Positions 1 to 11,983 of a DNA stretch of 64,000 bases are shown one piece after another; position 1 is the stretch's first letter, and every line of letters begins with the position of its first letter. The notes under the pieces are model-generated. The model worked only from the letters and a program-made list of their open reading frames with translations, did not search any database and was not told the origin of the DNA. This DNA comes from Fasciolopsis buskii (lineage: Eukaryota; Platyhelminthes; Trematoda; Plagiorchiida; Fasciolidae): the NCBI GenBank assembly GCA_008360955.1, contig LUCM01010038.1:141015-205014 (forward strand), read 5' to 3'. A program made the position numbers and the translations under genes.

Positions 1-434
1 TTCTAGATGTTCGTTTTCTCTTAAGTTGAGCCACAAATCACACTATCAACGGACAATTTCCAACATACTTCATTCCCGAAGTGTGCAACTTCTATCCAGG
101 AACCTTTTTCTGCCATCGGCTTGATGCTGTCTTCGTTGTCTTTTTCTTGATTTGTAATAGAACTGGATTTCTCTATTCAAGCTGATGATATGCTTCAGGC
201 ACGATATACTACATGTTTTACCCTCATTTTCTGTATGAAGTTCTATGATGCAGACTCGATAACAAAGTACATGTTTTTGTATTTTCATTTCTAAGCTCAA
301 TGAAAGCATATGCTGTATGGAATTATCGCCTTACTCGTTCACTGGGACCGTCTAATTTAAACACCGAAATCCTGGTCATCAAACTGCAAGTTTGTCGTTG
401 TTGCACTGCCCTCCCGTGTTTTTGCTTTTTTTAG
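1..434 (+). other. WDR7 intron (3' part) ending in a splice acceptor
   Basis: This is non-coding sequence upstream of the first visible WDR7 exon. It ends in a strong polypyrimidine tract and AG at 433-434. The short open frames in it show no resemblance to known proteins. The preceding WDR7 exons must lie to the left of the window. No repeat, promoter or RNA gene was recognised here. Confidence 0.7.
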
Positions 435-822
435 GCAATCGCCATTGTCCTCATGGGTGCAATTGGCGCTCGATTCGGTACTGCTGTATGTCGCCGACAT
501 CCGGCAGTCTGCGCACGTGATTTAATCGATGAATCGAAACCATTTTATCAATCTCCGGGACAAGTAGATGCCAGTGTTGGTGGAGCAGCAGCGTCACGAA
601 ATCGGGGACTGGCGTCCCCATGTTTCGCCTCACCTGACAATCCGAATTTCGTTCCTCAGAAGCCCAAATCAAATACGAATGCTGATTCATTGAGTATCGA
701 ATCATTTTCTCCCGACATGGAGCATCCTAGAACAGATGAAATCCCGGAGGGTTTCGGCTATGATAACCATCAATTGGCACGGTCTACATGTCAATGTTTG
801 GTAACACTACTGCTTAATCGAG
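435..822 (+). CDS. WDR7: WDR7 (rabconnectin-3 beta), visible exon 1
   Basis: This is an internal coding exon of the WDR7 orthologue. The family forms rabconnectin-3 with DMXL proteins and supports V-ATPase assembly and acidification of synaptic and other vesicles. The acceptor AG is at 433-434 and the donor GTATGT is at 823. The exon reads in phase 0 and leaves one base for the next exon. Its first residues, AIAIVLMGAIGARFG, align with the vertebrate WDR7 stretch AIVLLGVIGAEFG. The last part, IPEGFG followed by LARSTCQCLVTLLL, aligns with the vertebrate IPEGFG...LARHTCKALTFLLL. Between these blocks lies a long Ser/Asn/Pro-rich linker (about 540-735) that replaces a short linker in vertebrates. 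The segment belongs to the helical region between the N- and C-terminal WD repeats. It is exon 1 of this window only, not of the gene. Confidence 0.9.
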
Positions 823-868
823 GTATGTTTCCTGTGCATTCTTGCGCACATGCACTGCCTTACAGTTT

Positions 869-1067
869 TCATGAACATTTCACTGTGACCGTGATCCAAT
901 CACGTTTCTATCCGTTTGCATGAAGCTCGTGTATAACTCATATATTTCCATGTGGGCATGTTTTATGTAATAGACCTTTTCACCTTTAAGCGTTCTTTAG
1001 GAATCTTGCCTTCTCACTCGGAAGCACCGGATGAATTAGTTCACAGCCTTGTGAAAAGAGGAATCGA
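869..1067 (-). repeat. Outer perfect mirror block of the inverted repeat, left copy
   Basis: These 199 bp are the exact reverse complement of 17084-17282, and the coordinates of paired bases always sum to 18151. The match fails at the next base outward (868 against 17283). The block starts 46 bp after the exon donor, so it is either WDR7 intron sequence copied into the other intron or the outer end of a repeat that inserted close to the exon. I could not decide between these from the sequence alone. Confidence 0.85.
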
Positions 1068-2058
1068 GTTTTGGTTTCGTCTCTGGGTTTCCTTTTCATT
1101 TCGCCTACATTTTGTGGCATATCTGCACGTTTATATTTTTTGTATGATTTGATCAATGAACAGGTTTTTAGGGCAAAAATTTAATTTCTCTGTGCACTAG
1201 TTTCTGATCCTAACCGTGATATTTCATCTCGGCAAAATCCATTCATTTGTACGAGTATTGAGTTTCTCGGCATGCGATTCCTTAACGGTGCTGTTGCATG
1301 TACGCCATTTTTTCACTTTATTATGAAGGTTCGATATATTCGACCAGTTGCAGATTCGTTCTGGTAGATGCTGAGCTTGTCTCGTCATGGCCGCGCTTAT
1401 TTGTCTAATTGATTTCCCACATGCAGTATCAGTGCAATTCGCTGAGTGCACTTGCTTCATGGTAGTCAATGGATGTCATTTTTCTTTACGCACCGGGTCG
1501 CTTTGTGTATCAACGGCATGCTTGTGAGAGTCAACTCTGATAGATACACATGGTACACAAATCAGAACAATCCGCCACTTTATTTTTGCACTAAGCTGCA
1601 TGTATATCTTATGCCATTGGGACCATGGTGAAAAAGATTCGCAAATCAGCGGAGTTATTTCAGAGGAGAGGTGGCCGGCTGAGAGGTTCATGTGCTCCTG
1701 AAAGTTACCCATTCACAAATTCTAAATTCATCGAATCACACGATTGCTTTCAGTTCCAACCTTGAGCGTAATCATTGTAAGGTCGCTGCTTGTGACAAAA
1801 TATTTTATTGTCTGGTGGGTGATTATTACACCCAATTTATTGACATCTTATGTGAAATTCTGTGCCGCTTAGTTACCTTATTGTGTACCATACAAGGACG
1901 TTGTTTGAGCTGCTTGGCGCTAATCCAAAAACAGCCGTCGAAAAATGCATAATTTCCACTAATTTTTATGTAGCAGCCGGTCGGACTCCAGACGAATCCC
2001 AACGAAAAAGAGCTGCACAGATTCTTATTAAAGTAAAACATGTCACACACCCCCCCCC
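1068..2058 (-). repeat. Repeat module C, left copy (noisy)
   Basis: This roughly 1-kb module matches the reverse complement of about 15411-16494, and part of it matches 16520-17083, with many single-base insertions and deletions. It ends in a C-run followed by an A-run at 2050-2070, which is the complement of the T-run/G-run at 15402-15417. No protein family was recognised in it. The differences between copies are mostly homopolymer and one-base indels, a pattern typical of uncorrected long reads rather than evolutionary divergence. Confidence 0.75.
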
Positions 2059-3244
2059 AAAAAAAAAAAACAATTCACAGGTTAACAAAAACCCGCCACC
2101 GAAGCATTGGGTGCATTATTATCGGATCAGTGGATATCCAGAAAGGAGAGAATTGGGCTAGAAAAAATAAACGTCAGCTTCGAATCATTCAGGTGCCCAG
2201 GTTTAGACTCTTAATATGCATTTACTATCTAAATACCAAAATTGGAAATAATAAGACACGTACTATTATTACATATCTCGATATGTATAGAAACAGTTGC
2301 AAAGTCCCCGCTCAGTGCCCCCTTTCTTTTTCAATGTTTCACTTTGCTAATAGACGCGAACGCCATGCACAGAGTGAACAGACTAGAACCATAAGGACAG
2401 GAAAAGAAAAACGTTGTCAGTAGCCAGTACACTGGAAATACAACACCCATAACTGTATCGAAGCATTAGTCAATCACTGGATTGCGACAAAAAGTGATAG
2501 CAAACGTGCGCACCTGTTCATCGGTTTTGCGCTCTATTATTTCAGTGTCTCAGAATTAAACTGGTGTGGAGGATCTTTTAGAACTCCCAACGCATGGAGA
2601 CATACGAACGTTCAGATGACCTAATTAACTGTACTTTCTCCTCACTCCCGTTTTTTACCACCATTTTCGACTCCACAGATACTTTCCTCAATCCAGAGGA
2701 GGAACAAGACCAGGACACGAATGCAATAAGGACTACATTTGTTAATACGTAACCGTGTATCTAGTCATCGAAGTTTAATGAGCCTGGAAACGTTGTGATG
2801 GAGTATTCTCGAGCCCGCTACTGAACAACCGATTTCTCACCTCTGGATTCACTTACGCGGTCATCTATCTATCAAAACGTCGACCGTAAAAATGTCAAAG
2901 CAATGAAGCATTTAACATGCAACGGTTGGAGTTAAAGGCGACAAGTCGCTTCGTGAACGCGAATGTGTCAAAATTCCAGTAGACAGGAGTAACCGATTGT
3001 CCTGCACAACCTGGAGGAGCCACTCCCCGTTATCTGTACGCTCGAATGGGTTAAGCACAACTCCACGGAAATAACCTTCTGACGCAACAGGTTTTCAACT
3101 GTTGCATTACAATCATGCAGCACAGAGCATATGATATGGTCGACGTCACGTGTCACTCGTGAACGAGAGTGCAAGTTCGTCATAAAACTAATTCTTCTGC
3201 CATGTGATTCTCTCCGTTGTGTAACGTCCTAATCACTGTCGATT
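2059..3244 (-). pseudogene. RTE-type LINE endonuclease remnant, module B, left noisy copy
   Basis: This is a reverse-strand copy of module B, in the order poly-A tract, then internal sequence, then the endonuclease fragment near 2968-3200. The fragment carries recognisable pieces such as ELCLTHSSVQITG and TIGYSCLLEF in shifted frames. They correspond to the AP-endonuclease-like domain of RTE-clade LINEs that is clearer in the copy at 12930-13200. It aligns with the neighbouring copy 3255-4600 in the same orientation, with frequent small indels. It is broken by frameshifts and ends at a run of N, and nothing indicates that it is active. Confidence 0.6.
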
Positions 3245-3254
3245 NNNNNNNNNN
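3245..3254. other. Assembly gap (10 N)
   Basis: This run of ten unknown bases is followed directly by a poly-A stretch that is the complement of the poly-T end of module B. The gap sits where the two left copies of module B meet, next to a homopolymer junction. The true distance across it is unknown. Confidence 0.99.
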
Positions 3255-4895
3255 AAAAAAAAAAACAATTCACAGGTTAAACAAAAAACCCGCACCGAGC
3301 ATTGGGTGATTATTTTCGGATAAGTGGAATCCAGAAAGGAGAGAATTGGGCTAGAAAAAATAAACGTCAGCTTTCGAATCATTCAGGTGCCCCAGGTTAG
3401 ACGCTTTACAAATAAATGTTCCAGTTACTCTAACTCAAATTCGAAAAATAAGACGTAATTATCATCGAATATCGATACAGAACAGTGCAAGTCCCACTCA
3501 GTGCCCCCTTTCTTTTCATGTTTCACTTTGCTAATAGACGACGCGCATGCACAGAGTGAACAAAGACTAGAACCATAAGGACAGGAAAAGAAAAGAACGT
3601 TGTAGTAGCCAGTACATGGAATACACACCCTAACTGTACGAAAGCATTAGTCAATCACTGTGATGCGACAAAAAGTGATAGCACGGTCGCCACCGTTCAC
3701 GGTTTGCGGCTCATGATTATTTCAGTGTCTCCAATTAACTGGTGTAGGGATCTTTTAGAACTCCCAAGCATGGAGACATACGACGTCCAGATTACCTAAA
3801 TTAACTGTACTTCTTCTCACTCCCCGTTTTTACACCATCTGTCGACCTCCACGTAACTTCCTCCAATCCGAGAGAGGAACAAAAGCAGGACACGATGCAA
3901 TAGACATACATTTGTTATACGTAACACGTGTATCAGTCATCGAAGTTTAATGAGCTGGAAACGTTGTGATGGAGTATTCTCTGAGCCCGTACTGAACACC
4001 CGATTTCTCACCTTGGCATTACTTACGCGGTCACTTCATCCTATGCAAAAGTCGACCGTAGAAAATGTCAAAGCAATGGAAGCATTTAACATGCAAACGG
4101 TGGAGTTAAAGCGACAAGTCGCTGCGTGACGCGAATTGTGTCGAAAATTCGCAGTAGACAGGAGTAACCGATTGTCTGCACAACCTGGAGGAGCCACTCC
4201 CCGTTATCTGTACGCTGAATGGGTAAGGCACAACTCCCACCGAAATAACCTTCTGACGCAACAGGTTTTTCAACTTGTGCATTACAATCATCAGCCAACA
4301 ATATAATATCGACGTCACGTCACTCGTGAACGAGAGTGGCAAGTTCGTCATAAAACTCATCCTTCTGCATGTGATTCCTACCGTTGTGTAACGTCTAATC
4401 ACTGTTCCGAATTCTGCTCTCCAGTCAACCCCTCCTAGCCCTGGATTTCCATCGTCCGTCCACACTAGCTCAATCAACCGGCACACAATCCCGTCTTATT
4501 AAGTGAAAACCACGTGTTTAAAGATTATTTTGCTTGCATATTTGCACCTGTGCGGCTGCCATCATTTCATCGATTGTCCGGGTCGTCTCTTGATTGGTCC
4601 ATCTCGTTGATCACATTTTACCCGATTTAGCTCATTTCGTTTTCCTCATCTTGATTGGTTGACTTAACTCACGATGTGACGTTCTCAGTTTCCATATCCG
4701 TACTCTTGCTTTCCAATAACAACAATACGCCGGATGGGCGCTGGTAGCCCATGGGATAACACAGTCTCACTCTGGTCTTGAGGTCTGCACTCATCCGTTG
4801 TAGGGCAAAATTGACCTACATCCCCGTCCGTGTTTTGATCCTGATTTATTTGGCACGGCCCACCGTCGCGCAACCACCGGTAACTAATAAGACAG
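3255..4895 (-). repeat. Inner perfect mirror block of the inverted repeat, left copy
   Basis: This 1641-bp block is the exact reverse complement of 12393-14033. Paired coordinates sum to 17288 throughout, and every open frame in it recurs identically on the opposite strand. Read on the minus strand it contains the middle part of an RTE-type endonuclease (about 4090-4360 here) and a poly-T/A end at 3255. Beyond 4895 the sequence is unrelated to the region preceding 12393 apart from about ten similar bases. The N-terminal part of the LINE is therefore missing from this arm. Confidence 0.9.
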
Positions 4896-5666
4896 TTCTA
4901 CTAGGCTTAGGCTTAATGCCGATTAAACTGCGGTTCCCTCACAGCCACGGCCTATTGCAACATTTACGGAAATTACAAACGAGATTCGGTCTACACAGCT
5001 GTCCGTTGAAACGTCAACCAACTCTCTTACTCTTGCGACATATATGCAATGATTAGCCGAGATTCAGCCGAGAAGGACACATCCACTTTTGCCAATCAAG
5101 ACTATTGCTGCACCACGTTTGTCCGCATCTGGATTTGCATCGTCTTTTGAGGTATCCAGGAAATATTACTATTCCAGTAATTTTTCCGTGTAATTTGTGC
5201 TTCGTGGACAATTTTCTCACTGACTGGCATGAATGCTTTTGTAACCTAAGCGTCAGTTTGATTGATCAGCAGATTGTGAGAAGCCAATAGCCTGAACTGT
5301 TGAGTGCAGTCTTCGTTGGGGTGATTTACTTGTCCAACATAACCTCACTTCCTCATCCAATTTAGTCTGGAGCTTTTGTACGCTTTTTAAGGTTTTTAAT
5401 ACCCTTATACTTTCCGGCTTTGCTTTACATTTCATCCTCCAATTCTTAGTTGTGGTAGTTGGCCCATATCCACAACACGCTAATTGTTTTTATTTGCAGT
5501 CCATTCGATTCCGAGCATGTCAACGGAACTTGCCTGATCAAAATAAACTAGCTTTCTTGTCATTCTAGCTGTGATCCCAGCAGTATTCCCCTTTTAATTT
5601 TGTCCAAACCTGTCGCGATACTTGACGGTTAATGAACACTACCTTTTCATCCCTTTTTTTCCGTAG

Positions 5667-5976
5667 CTCCTTTGCTCGATACTTCACATTCCGCCGATGA
5701 CCTTTATCATCCGACGTCAGATGGTGGGACTGGTAACCGCATTACACACTCTGCGCTTGACCGCCAACCGCCAACTTCGTCAATGGTCCACTCCTCAGCA
5801 GCCACAGCCAATGCTCTGATCTCTTTGCTGATGTCGAATATGTGCAGTTCACTTCGACGAGCTTCAATCGATCTACTTGGTCGTGGCTTTGTTGTCTGGG
5901 AACCATTTGTGGATTTGGCTCAACTGTTAAATGCATTGTTGAGTCTTGTGGTGGATGCTGAATCACAGCTATCTAA
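5667..5976 (+). CDS. WDR7: WDR7, visible exon 2
   Basis: This coding exon has acceptor CCGTAG ending at 5666 and donor GTAAGT at 5977. It begins by completing a codon with two bases and ends with two bases of the next. The C-terminal part reads LRRASIDLLGRGFVVWEPF, which aligns with the vertebrate WDR7 block IRRTAIDLIGRGFTVWEPY, followed by DAESQLS against DAEKQLA. The first 50 residues are a worm-specific Ser/Thr/His-rich linker. The segment belongs to the central helical region of the protein. If the exon is read past the donor, TAA stops the frame at once, which supports the chosen splice site. Confidence 0.92.
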
Positions 5977-6435
5977 GTAAGTTATCTAACCACCTTTTTG
6001 TTGAAGCGCAAGCATATCTTTCGGATGCATCTGCTTGTTTCCAGGTAGATTAATATTTTCGTGATGATTTCAGTCAAAACTTTGACTACATATGCATTTA
6101 TGGATCCCGTTCCCCCTGGATACCTTCAGACTTGATAGAAGAACAGTATGAGCAAATCCAATGCAGAGCATGAGTTTCATAGGCTCTCGGTCAGCTGCCA
6201 ATGCACGTTGGATATCACAGCAAAAATACACACATTTTTTAACTTAATAATGTCAGAATGAATAAATTTGGAACCGCTTCAAATATAAACGTGTGACGAA
6301 TACATGCACAGATGCCTATAGACAATTTATCCTCGTTGCCTTGTTTCTACTCACAAGTTCGGTTTTCTGTTCACCCATGCATATGAAGAGCAGGCAACTT
6401 TAGAGACTTTTCATATTTCTGTTACCCTCGTTCAG
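5977..6435 (+). other. WDR7 short intron
   Basis: This is a 459-bp intron with donor GTAAGT and acceptor TTCAG ending at 6435. It is AT-rich and shows no repeat or RNA gene. The phase (two bases before, one base after) agrees with both neighbouring exons. Confidence 0.85.
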
Positions 6436-6878
6436 CTTGCCACCATGGCAGCCGATTCCGGAACGTGCAGATTTGGCCCGAACAGCTCGTGAGGCTTTGT
6501 GGGCTATAGCATTTGCTCGACCAAAATCGGTTGTCCTCGTTCTGTCGCTCGAGGTCAGACGTCATGGAGCGCAAATTAACGCGGCAGCCAGCGCAGTCGC
6601 CAGTACCACCACCGGTCCACCTACAACGCAACCCTCATCGCTTAGTCCTCCGATTGCATCCGTTGTTTCCGATCATCCGGTCGTCCCCAGTGCCGGCGAT
6701 CCTTCCTCAAAATCCCTTGCCGCACGTAGTGACTCATCCCCACCCTCCGGCTCAAGCTCGACCCCAGCCAATCCGCGTATGATGGTTGTGATGGCGTCTC
6801 CAGCGGTAGCTGCTCCCTTGTTTGCACCGTCTACCTCGCCGGGATCGTCAGCTCAGAATGCAAACTTGAAGCCAACAT
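6436..6878 (+). CDS. WDR7: WDR7, visible exon 3 with Ser/Pro-rich insertion
   Basis: The exon starts by completing an Asn codon and then reads LPPWQPIPERADLARTAREA, followed by a stretch ending in LSLEVRRHGAQINAAA. It aligns with the vertebrate WDR7 helices around DSARSARHALSLIATARPP and IAKEVHRHTALAANTQ. From about 6597 to the end it codes for a Ser/Pro/Thr-rich low-complexity segment of about 90 residues that has no counterpart in vertebrate WDR7. The donor is placed at 6879 (GTGAGG) because it leaves the single base needed by the next exon. The frame continues open for a few codons past it, so the exact donor is less certain than the others. Confidence 0.88.
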
Positions 6879-7937
6879 GTGAGGACTTCGGAGATGGACT
6901 TTCTGTTACTTTTTGTTACGTTTGAAATAACACTGTTCCATAATCTATGCAGCCCTCAGAACTAACTAGTAGAAGCCTGATGATCGTAACGCTGAAACTT
7001 AAAATGGTAAAAAACCACATGAAGTTTGCGTAGGTCAAGTATGCTAGTGACTGTGGCGACAGCGAATCGTGATCTGCTACCAAACCGACCGATGAGTGCT
7101 TGATTCTAGTTTCTTGAAGTTGTAGACGCAAAGTCCGCATAGCTCTCGCATAGAATCGCGTATTTTCGCGAAATTTGTGTCGGTTCTTTCCCGGTGCGGA
7201 ACGTTCATTACTCTTATTGTTTCAGTTATCTTTGTAACCGTAATCCCCCCTTTTTCGCTTAAGTACATTCCAACTAAAAGTAACAGTAAATCATGAATGT
7301 TAACCTCTTGTTTTCTTTTTCTGTCGATTTACTGACATCAATTCGTTAACCACAGGCATGAAACAAAATATCTCTCGGTTTTAATCACAAGGAACGACTT
7401 TGGGCGTACTATTTAGCGTAGTCATATGTGTTGCTGCTTCACTAAGAGCGAAATTCGCATTATGATTTTGCGGAAAATATCTCCACGTGAAGTTTAAGTG
7501 CCACTGCTCTTCTTGTGTTTAAAATGACATTTTTATCAGACAGTCCATGGCCATCATTTGCGGAACTGTATATACAAGTTTACTGTCAAAGTCTACTTAA
7601 AGAATCACAAACTTCCGGAGATCAGTTTCTGCCCCCAAGATGGAATCATAATATTCGATTTCCGCCGATGTTTCACTTAGTTTGTTATCTCACTGTGACT
7701 TACTGGGACTTTGAACGACTCTCGCCACGTGCTCATTAACCCCTGATAGGCTTTACGTGCTCGTGTCTAACTTTGTATGTATATGCATATGTGTGAATGT
7801 GGTGCAACTTGAACTGGCTTTGCGATATAAGTTTTCTGCGAACCATCGTCATGATCATCACACAGTGAGAGACAATGAGCGAAACGTTGAACTTGATATT
7901 GTTTAGCATCGAGCCAATTGATGGGATGTACCTCCGA

Positions 7938-7974
<37 letters not shown>

Positions 7975-10727
7975 GATATGTGCACTCGTTTTTGTACGTT
8001 AGGTGAAAATGTGGTTGAGATATACACTTTTAGATATGACCTGATTGGTGGTAGACAATATGTTCTCGTCAAAAGTCATCAATCACTCTTTGTGGATAAA
8101 ACTTTTCGGAATCTGTAACTTTCCCTCGAGCTATTAGAGTGACGCGCACATCCAACCGAATCCCATTAAAACCAACAGTCTAATATCAAACAACATGTGG
8201 TACTCTTATTGTTAACAGTAATAAAATAAAAGTGCATACCTCAGAAGTAGGTGAACAGGATGAGCAAGCAAGTGAGTTGCGTCAGACGGTCCGACAAACG
8301 TTCGAATTCAGCCCACGCGGTACGATGCATCGATAAGACAGAACATGAGTCCAGAGGTCATGTTGATGCAGTAAAACACACCAACAGTTCAACGGGGCCC
8401 GATAGTGCCAATTTTGGGGAAGATTAACCCGACCTGGGTAAAAATTAGGGAAACAATAATGTCAGCGGATGGATTTCCATACGTGCACTTTTGAGGGACC
8501 TTTTAGAAGCCAGTCAAAGTAATCTGAAACGGTGCCCATTTTTACGGTTCCCCATGCAACTCTCCAAACTGCACTTTGATCTTCCCATTTTGACGAACAG
8601 TGAAATATGATAAACGGCTGAATCGTACAAGTCTGAATTAAAATTTTACTTGTCTAGTGATTTACCACCAACATTAGTGTTTGACATAAATCCAGGTTGG
8701 TCCGTTTAGTCGGATAGGCCGATTTTAATCATGGTCACTACCCTATATGCGGGTCACTGTCAGACGTTTTAGGGAGTAGTACATTTGAAGTTCCATCAGG
8801 ATCACCCGGAAATACACTGAAAATAATCGGTCATGCATCAGTTTTGATGCCACTGTAGTTTACGTTTAATTCTTATTTCACAGAGTTTTGCAGTTATAAA
8901 CGATCGTTTTCGTGTTGAAATGGTGACTTGTTTTTATGAGTAGAGTTTTGTCGGAACTCATGCAACACGCGCCGTATGAGCAATTCCCTCTGTTGTACGC
9001 AACAGCTTACTAAAACGAATACTTTATTTTGTATTTTTTATTCAAAAATCGGTAATGCACCGGATGCTTCGGAGGGATCTATTGAGCAAATATGCCAAGA
9101 ATCTAATAGATATCCCATTCCACCCACCATATGTATATCTTAACCATGACGCATCACAAGCTCGTTAAGAAGAATAAAGTGAGATAACTTCACAAAAATC
9201 TGGCGCCTATTTTCCTAGGAATCCTTCAAAAATATCTTGCTCTTTTCGACATGACATCCAGCACTGAAATTTAAATTGCCTTAGTTCATAATTCAAAAAT
9301 CTTTAGAATTTCAAACTCAGTATCCACTGGTTAGGAAACCTTTAATTATCATTCCAAGACACGAAACATATTTAGGAAAGAAGCAATTTTCAGGCCGGAG
9401 TATGATTGCGTATGAAGCTGGCCGTCGACCCAAATGTGTGTAGATAACCTGTTAAATAAATTTTGGTTGGGCGAAACAATGGACTTCCTTCGGAGACACT
9501 ACCGTCTTTTTGCATTGGACACTTTCTTACAATAAAGGGAACATCTGCATTACCACAACGGCAAAATTACCCATAAGTGGGGTGCATTCACTTTTGACCC
9601 ATTGGTAAGGATTTCCCTTTTTATTCGTGTGAGAGTGAAAAACTTGAAAAAAACTAAGAAAGTGGGACGACATCGTCGGAGAAGTGTTTATCTTATAAGT
9701 TTATTTTAGGTGACCATGTGCCATGCATCCAGTAGCAATATTACCGGGTCCTTGGAGTGTGATTATTTAATATTGCGCAGGGTAGTTGTATTCCTTGCTT
9801 TGTTGTCCTATTACTTCATGTCACATATTTATTGAAACTTGGAGCGTTCAAATGCTATTCAAATCTTCCTGTTCCAAAGCGCATGAATAATCGATAATAA
9901 TCTGCGACAGGATTAGAGATAGGAAATTCTGTCGTGAGACTTTATTATAAATATAAGTACTTCTGTGGTGACCTTCGGATATAATTGATTTCTTCCATGA
10001 AAATTGTGCTGTTGGCATAGTTTATTTGTTTGATACGATACAAATGGTGGCCCTATTTATTAAGAAATGCTAAAGAAGTTTAAAGAGGAGATTTTAAATC
10101 GACCTGTACTTTGAAATCAGATCATTGTTCACTGCATTGCGATACCAAAAGATTTTGCTGTTTCTAGCTTACTGCTTCACCGTCACAATAAGTGCAAGCG
10201 AGAAGTGCCGCGCGCCCAAATGACCTTGACACAAAGTCAACTTCGATGTAATCCAAGATCATCTATAGACGAGAATTTTCCTCTTCGTGATCAACCATGA
10301 TTATTAGATTCCAGTTAACACAAAATACTCTTATTAATAAATAATCTTCAGGTCATAGATACATGCGCAACCGTGAACAATATACTCGGTGAAATACGCG
10401 TTTTTGGTGGACAAGCGAGTTTGCTGTCATCTATGACTTTCGGTTAGAATGAATTTTATGACCTTTCTAAAAACGTTTATAAAATTCCCATGCTTCATGT
10501 TCAGAGACGTTTTCCTAGACGTCCAGAGTCACACATGTTTGACTGGCCTTATTACAGTGTACAAGCAGATCTAATAAAACACTTGTTAATAACTTTATGA
10601 CATTTGCTGATGCTTCTTTACGCCTATTAAATAGTAGAGCCTTGAGGATACTAATATTGAAAGTTTTCGAATGCATCACAAGCGGCGGCACTTGTATATC
10701 ATATATCGGAATCCTTTGTTTCTCTAG
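6879..10727 (+). other. WDR7 intron, 3.8 kb
   Basis: The intron has donor GTGAGG at 6879 and acceptor TTTCTCTAG ending at 10727. Apart from a (GTT)n tract at 7939-7975 I see no identifiable element. The open frames over the tract (poly-Val or poly-Thr) are products of the microsatellite. The stretch from about 8100 to 10500 is AT-rich and featureless by eye. Confidence 0.8.
7939..7975 (+). repeat. (GTT)n microsatellite
   Basis: About twelve uninterrupted GTT units lie inside a WDR7 intron. They create spurious poly-Val and poly-Thr open frames on the two strands. Confidence 0.97.
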
Positions 10728-10920
10728 CCGGGACCGGACCGTGTCCGCCAATGTTTTCTGCCCGGGACGAGTTGATACGTTTGTTCGAACAACTATGCGT
10801 GCGCCGCGCTGCCGATGTTGTTTCCGTGTTGCCTGAGATTGTTGAGGTCATTCTTGCATGCTTGGATCGGACTCGGTTGAAGGAACGCGGCCTGGATTTT
10901 GTTTTTCCCGCTCTCAGGCA
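10728..10920 (+). CDS. WDR7: WDR7, visible exon 4
   Basis: The acceptor is TTTCTCTAG ending at 10727 and the donor is GTGAGT at 10921. In the phase set by exon 3 it reads SARDELIRLFEQLCVRRAAD, then VVSVLPEIVEVILACL, then LKERGLDFVFPALR. It aligns with the vertebrate WDR7 sequence ARAKGEILRVIEILIEK...PTDVVDLLVEVMDIIMYCL...KKKGLQECFPAICR. This is the last part of the helical region before the C-terminal WD repeats. A longer open frame in another phase (10597-10836) overlaps this exon and is a shadow. Confidence 0.92.
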
Positions 10921-11097
10921 GTGAGTACTTGTTTAATTGTGACGGTATTGATTAAGGCGCAAGGACTGCTAGAGTGGATACGTTATGAAACCGCATGAAA
11001 TACATCATTGCGAGGCGTATTTTTCGGTTCGATTGTCTGATTCAGCGCCGTCAATCCCCGGGGTCGTAATAAGAATTTGGTTTTTCTTGTATTTCAG
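10921..11097 (+). other. WDR7 short intron (177 bp)
   Basis: The donor is GTGAGT and the acceptor is TGTATTTCAG. It is the shortest intron visible here, and the flanking phases (2 bases and 1 base) agree. Confidence 0.88.
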
Positions 11098-11197
11098 GTT
11101 CAGTGCTTTCTCCAGTCACACGCGGATGCAAAAAGCATGTGTGGGCGGAGTTAACGGCTCGCTTACGTTCTTTGACTTCAAAGTTGGTCGATTTTTT
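11098..11197 (+). CDS. WDR7: WDR7, visible exon 5 (start of C-terminal WD repeats)
   Basis: This 100-bp exon reads FSAFSSHTRMQKACVGGVNG and then SLTFFDFKVGRFF. It aligns with vertebrate WDR7 around [26 protein letters not shown], a WD-repeat blade in which a glycine-rich turn is followed by the hydrophobic strand before the structural Trp/Tyr position. The donor GTGAGT at 11198 ends the exon in phase 0, matching the phase-0 start of the next exon. The gene continues after a 7.4-kb intron. Confidence 0.9.
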
Positions 11198-11983
11198 GTG
11201 AGTTCATTGCAATCAATTTCTCTCAAAAATGGTCTCATTCAAAAGAAACTTCAAAAAAGAATAAAGATGTTTCCTTGTTTCTTCGCATTGGACACCATTT
11301 TAAATACTCCCATGTTTGGTTTTCTCTTATTTCCCTTGCTTAGCTTCCCTCTTTTTGTGATTTCCCTGTCGTTTTTATGAATCTCATTCTTGATGTTATG
11401 TGACGGCTTGGACGCCTCCATTGCCTAAGAAGCTATGCGATATGACCTATATCAAACCGGGGATTCAATCATCCGAAAAGGTTAATAAATACAAACCTGA
11501 CGAAGATTGGAGTTGATTTTAACTGCAACTCACTCGGGAGAATGAGTGGTTGAATAATTGATCTAGTCAGCTGCGCTCCTACCCAGTCAGTCAGCGCTGT
11601 CTTGCTAATAAGTGGTTTCAACACGAAACCTTGAGTGATCACCCTCCTGCTTAGCGGTTGCACTTGCTAGCAACTTCCGTCGACCGTCTCTCATGAGTCA
11701 AATGAATACATTGAAGTCCATAACCTATCGATCGTCGCGCATATTGATCATTATCATGCTGCTCATTGCTTCAAACGGGGTGGTTGTGATGAATGGGCTA
11801 CTGCTAACAGTTCCTTTTCTTTATTCAGCGTTTTCCTTTTGTCCCCACCCATCTGCGGTTGACCTTACGTCTACCTAGAATGCTCCCATTGATAATGTCC
11901 TCGACACCTACAACGTTTCATTGTCAAATAGAATCCTAAATCATCCATAGTGTAGCAGATCACTTCTCAATCTCGGTCAGTCT

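Larger units (their letters stand above)
823..5666 (+). other. WDR7 intron carrying the left arm of an inverted repeat
   Basis: This is a 4.8-kb intron with donor GTATGT at 823 and acceptor CCGTAG at 5661-5666 after a T-rich tract. It contains the left arm of the large inverted repeat (869-4895) and a run of ten N (3245-3254). The remaining 4896-5666 shows no recognisable gene or repeat. Open frames in the arm on the minus strand are LINE debris, and those in the unique tail look random. Confidence 0.8.

Noticed and set aside
4106..4486. 126-codon minus-strand open frame (and its identical partner at 12802-13182)
   Set aside because: It lies in a shifted frame over the RTE endonuclease remnant inside the inverted repeat. 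The domain reads in another frame, so this is not a gene.
7767..8118. Open frames with poly-Thr or poly-Val
   Set aside because: They are products of the (GTT)n tract in a WDR7 intron.
10597..10836. Plus-strand open frame of 79 codons
   Set aside because: It overlaps WDR7 exon 4 in the wrong phase. The family alignment is in the frame set by exon 3.
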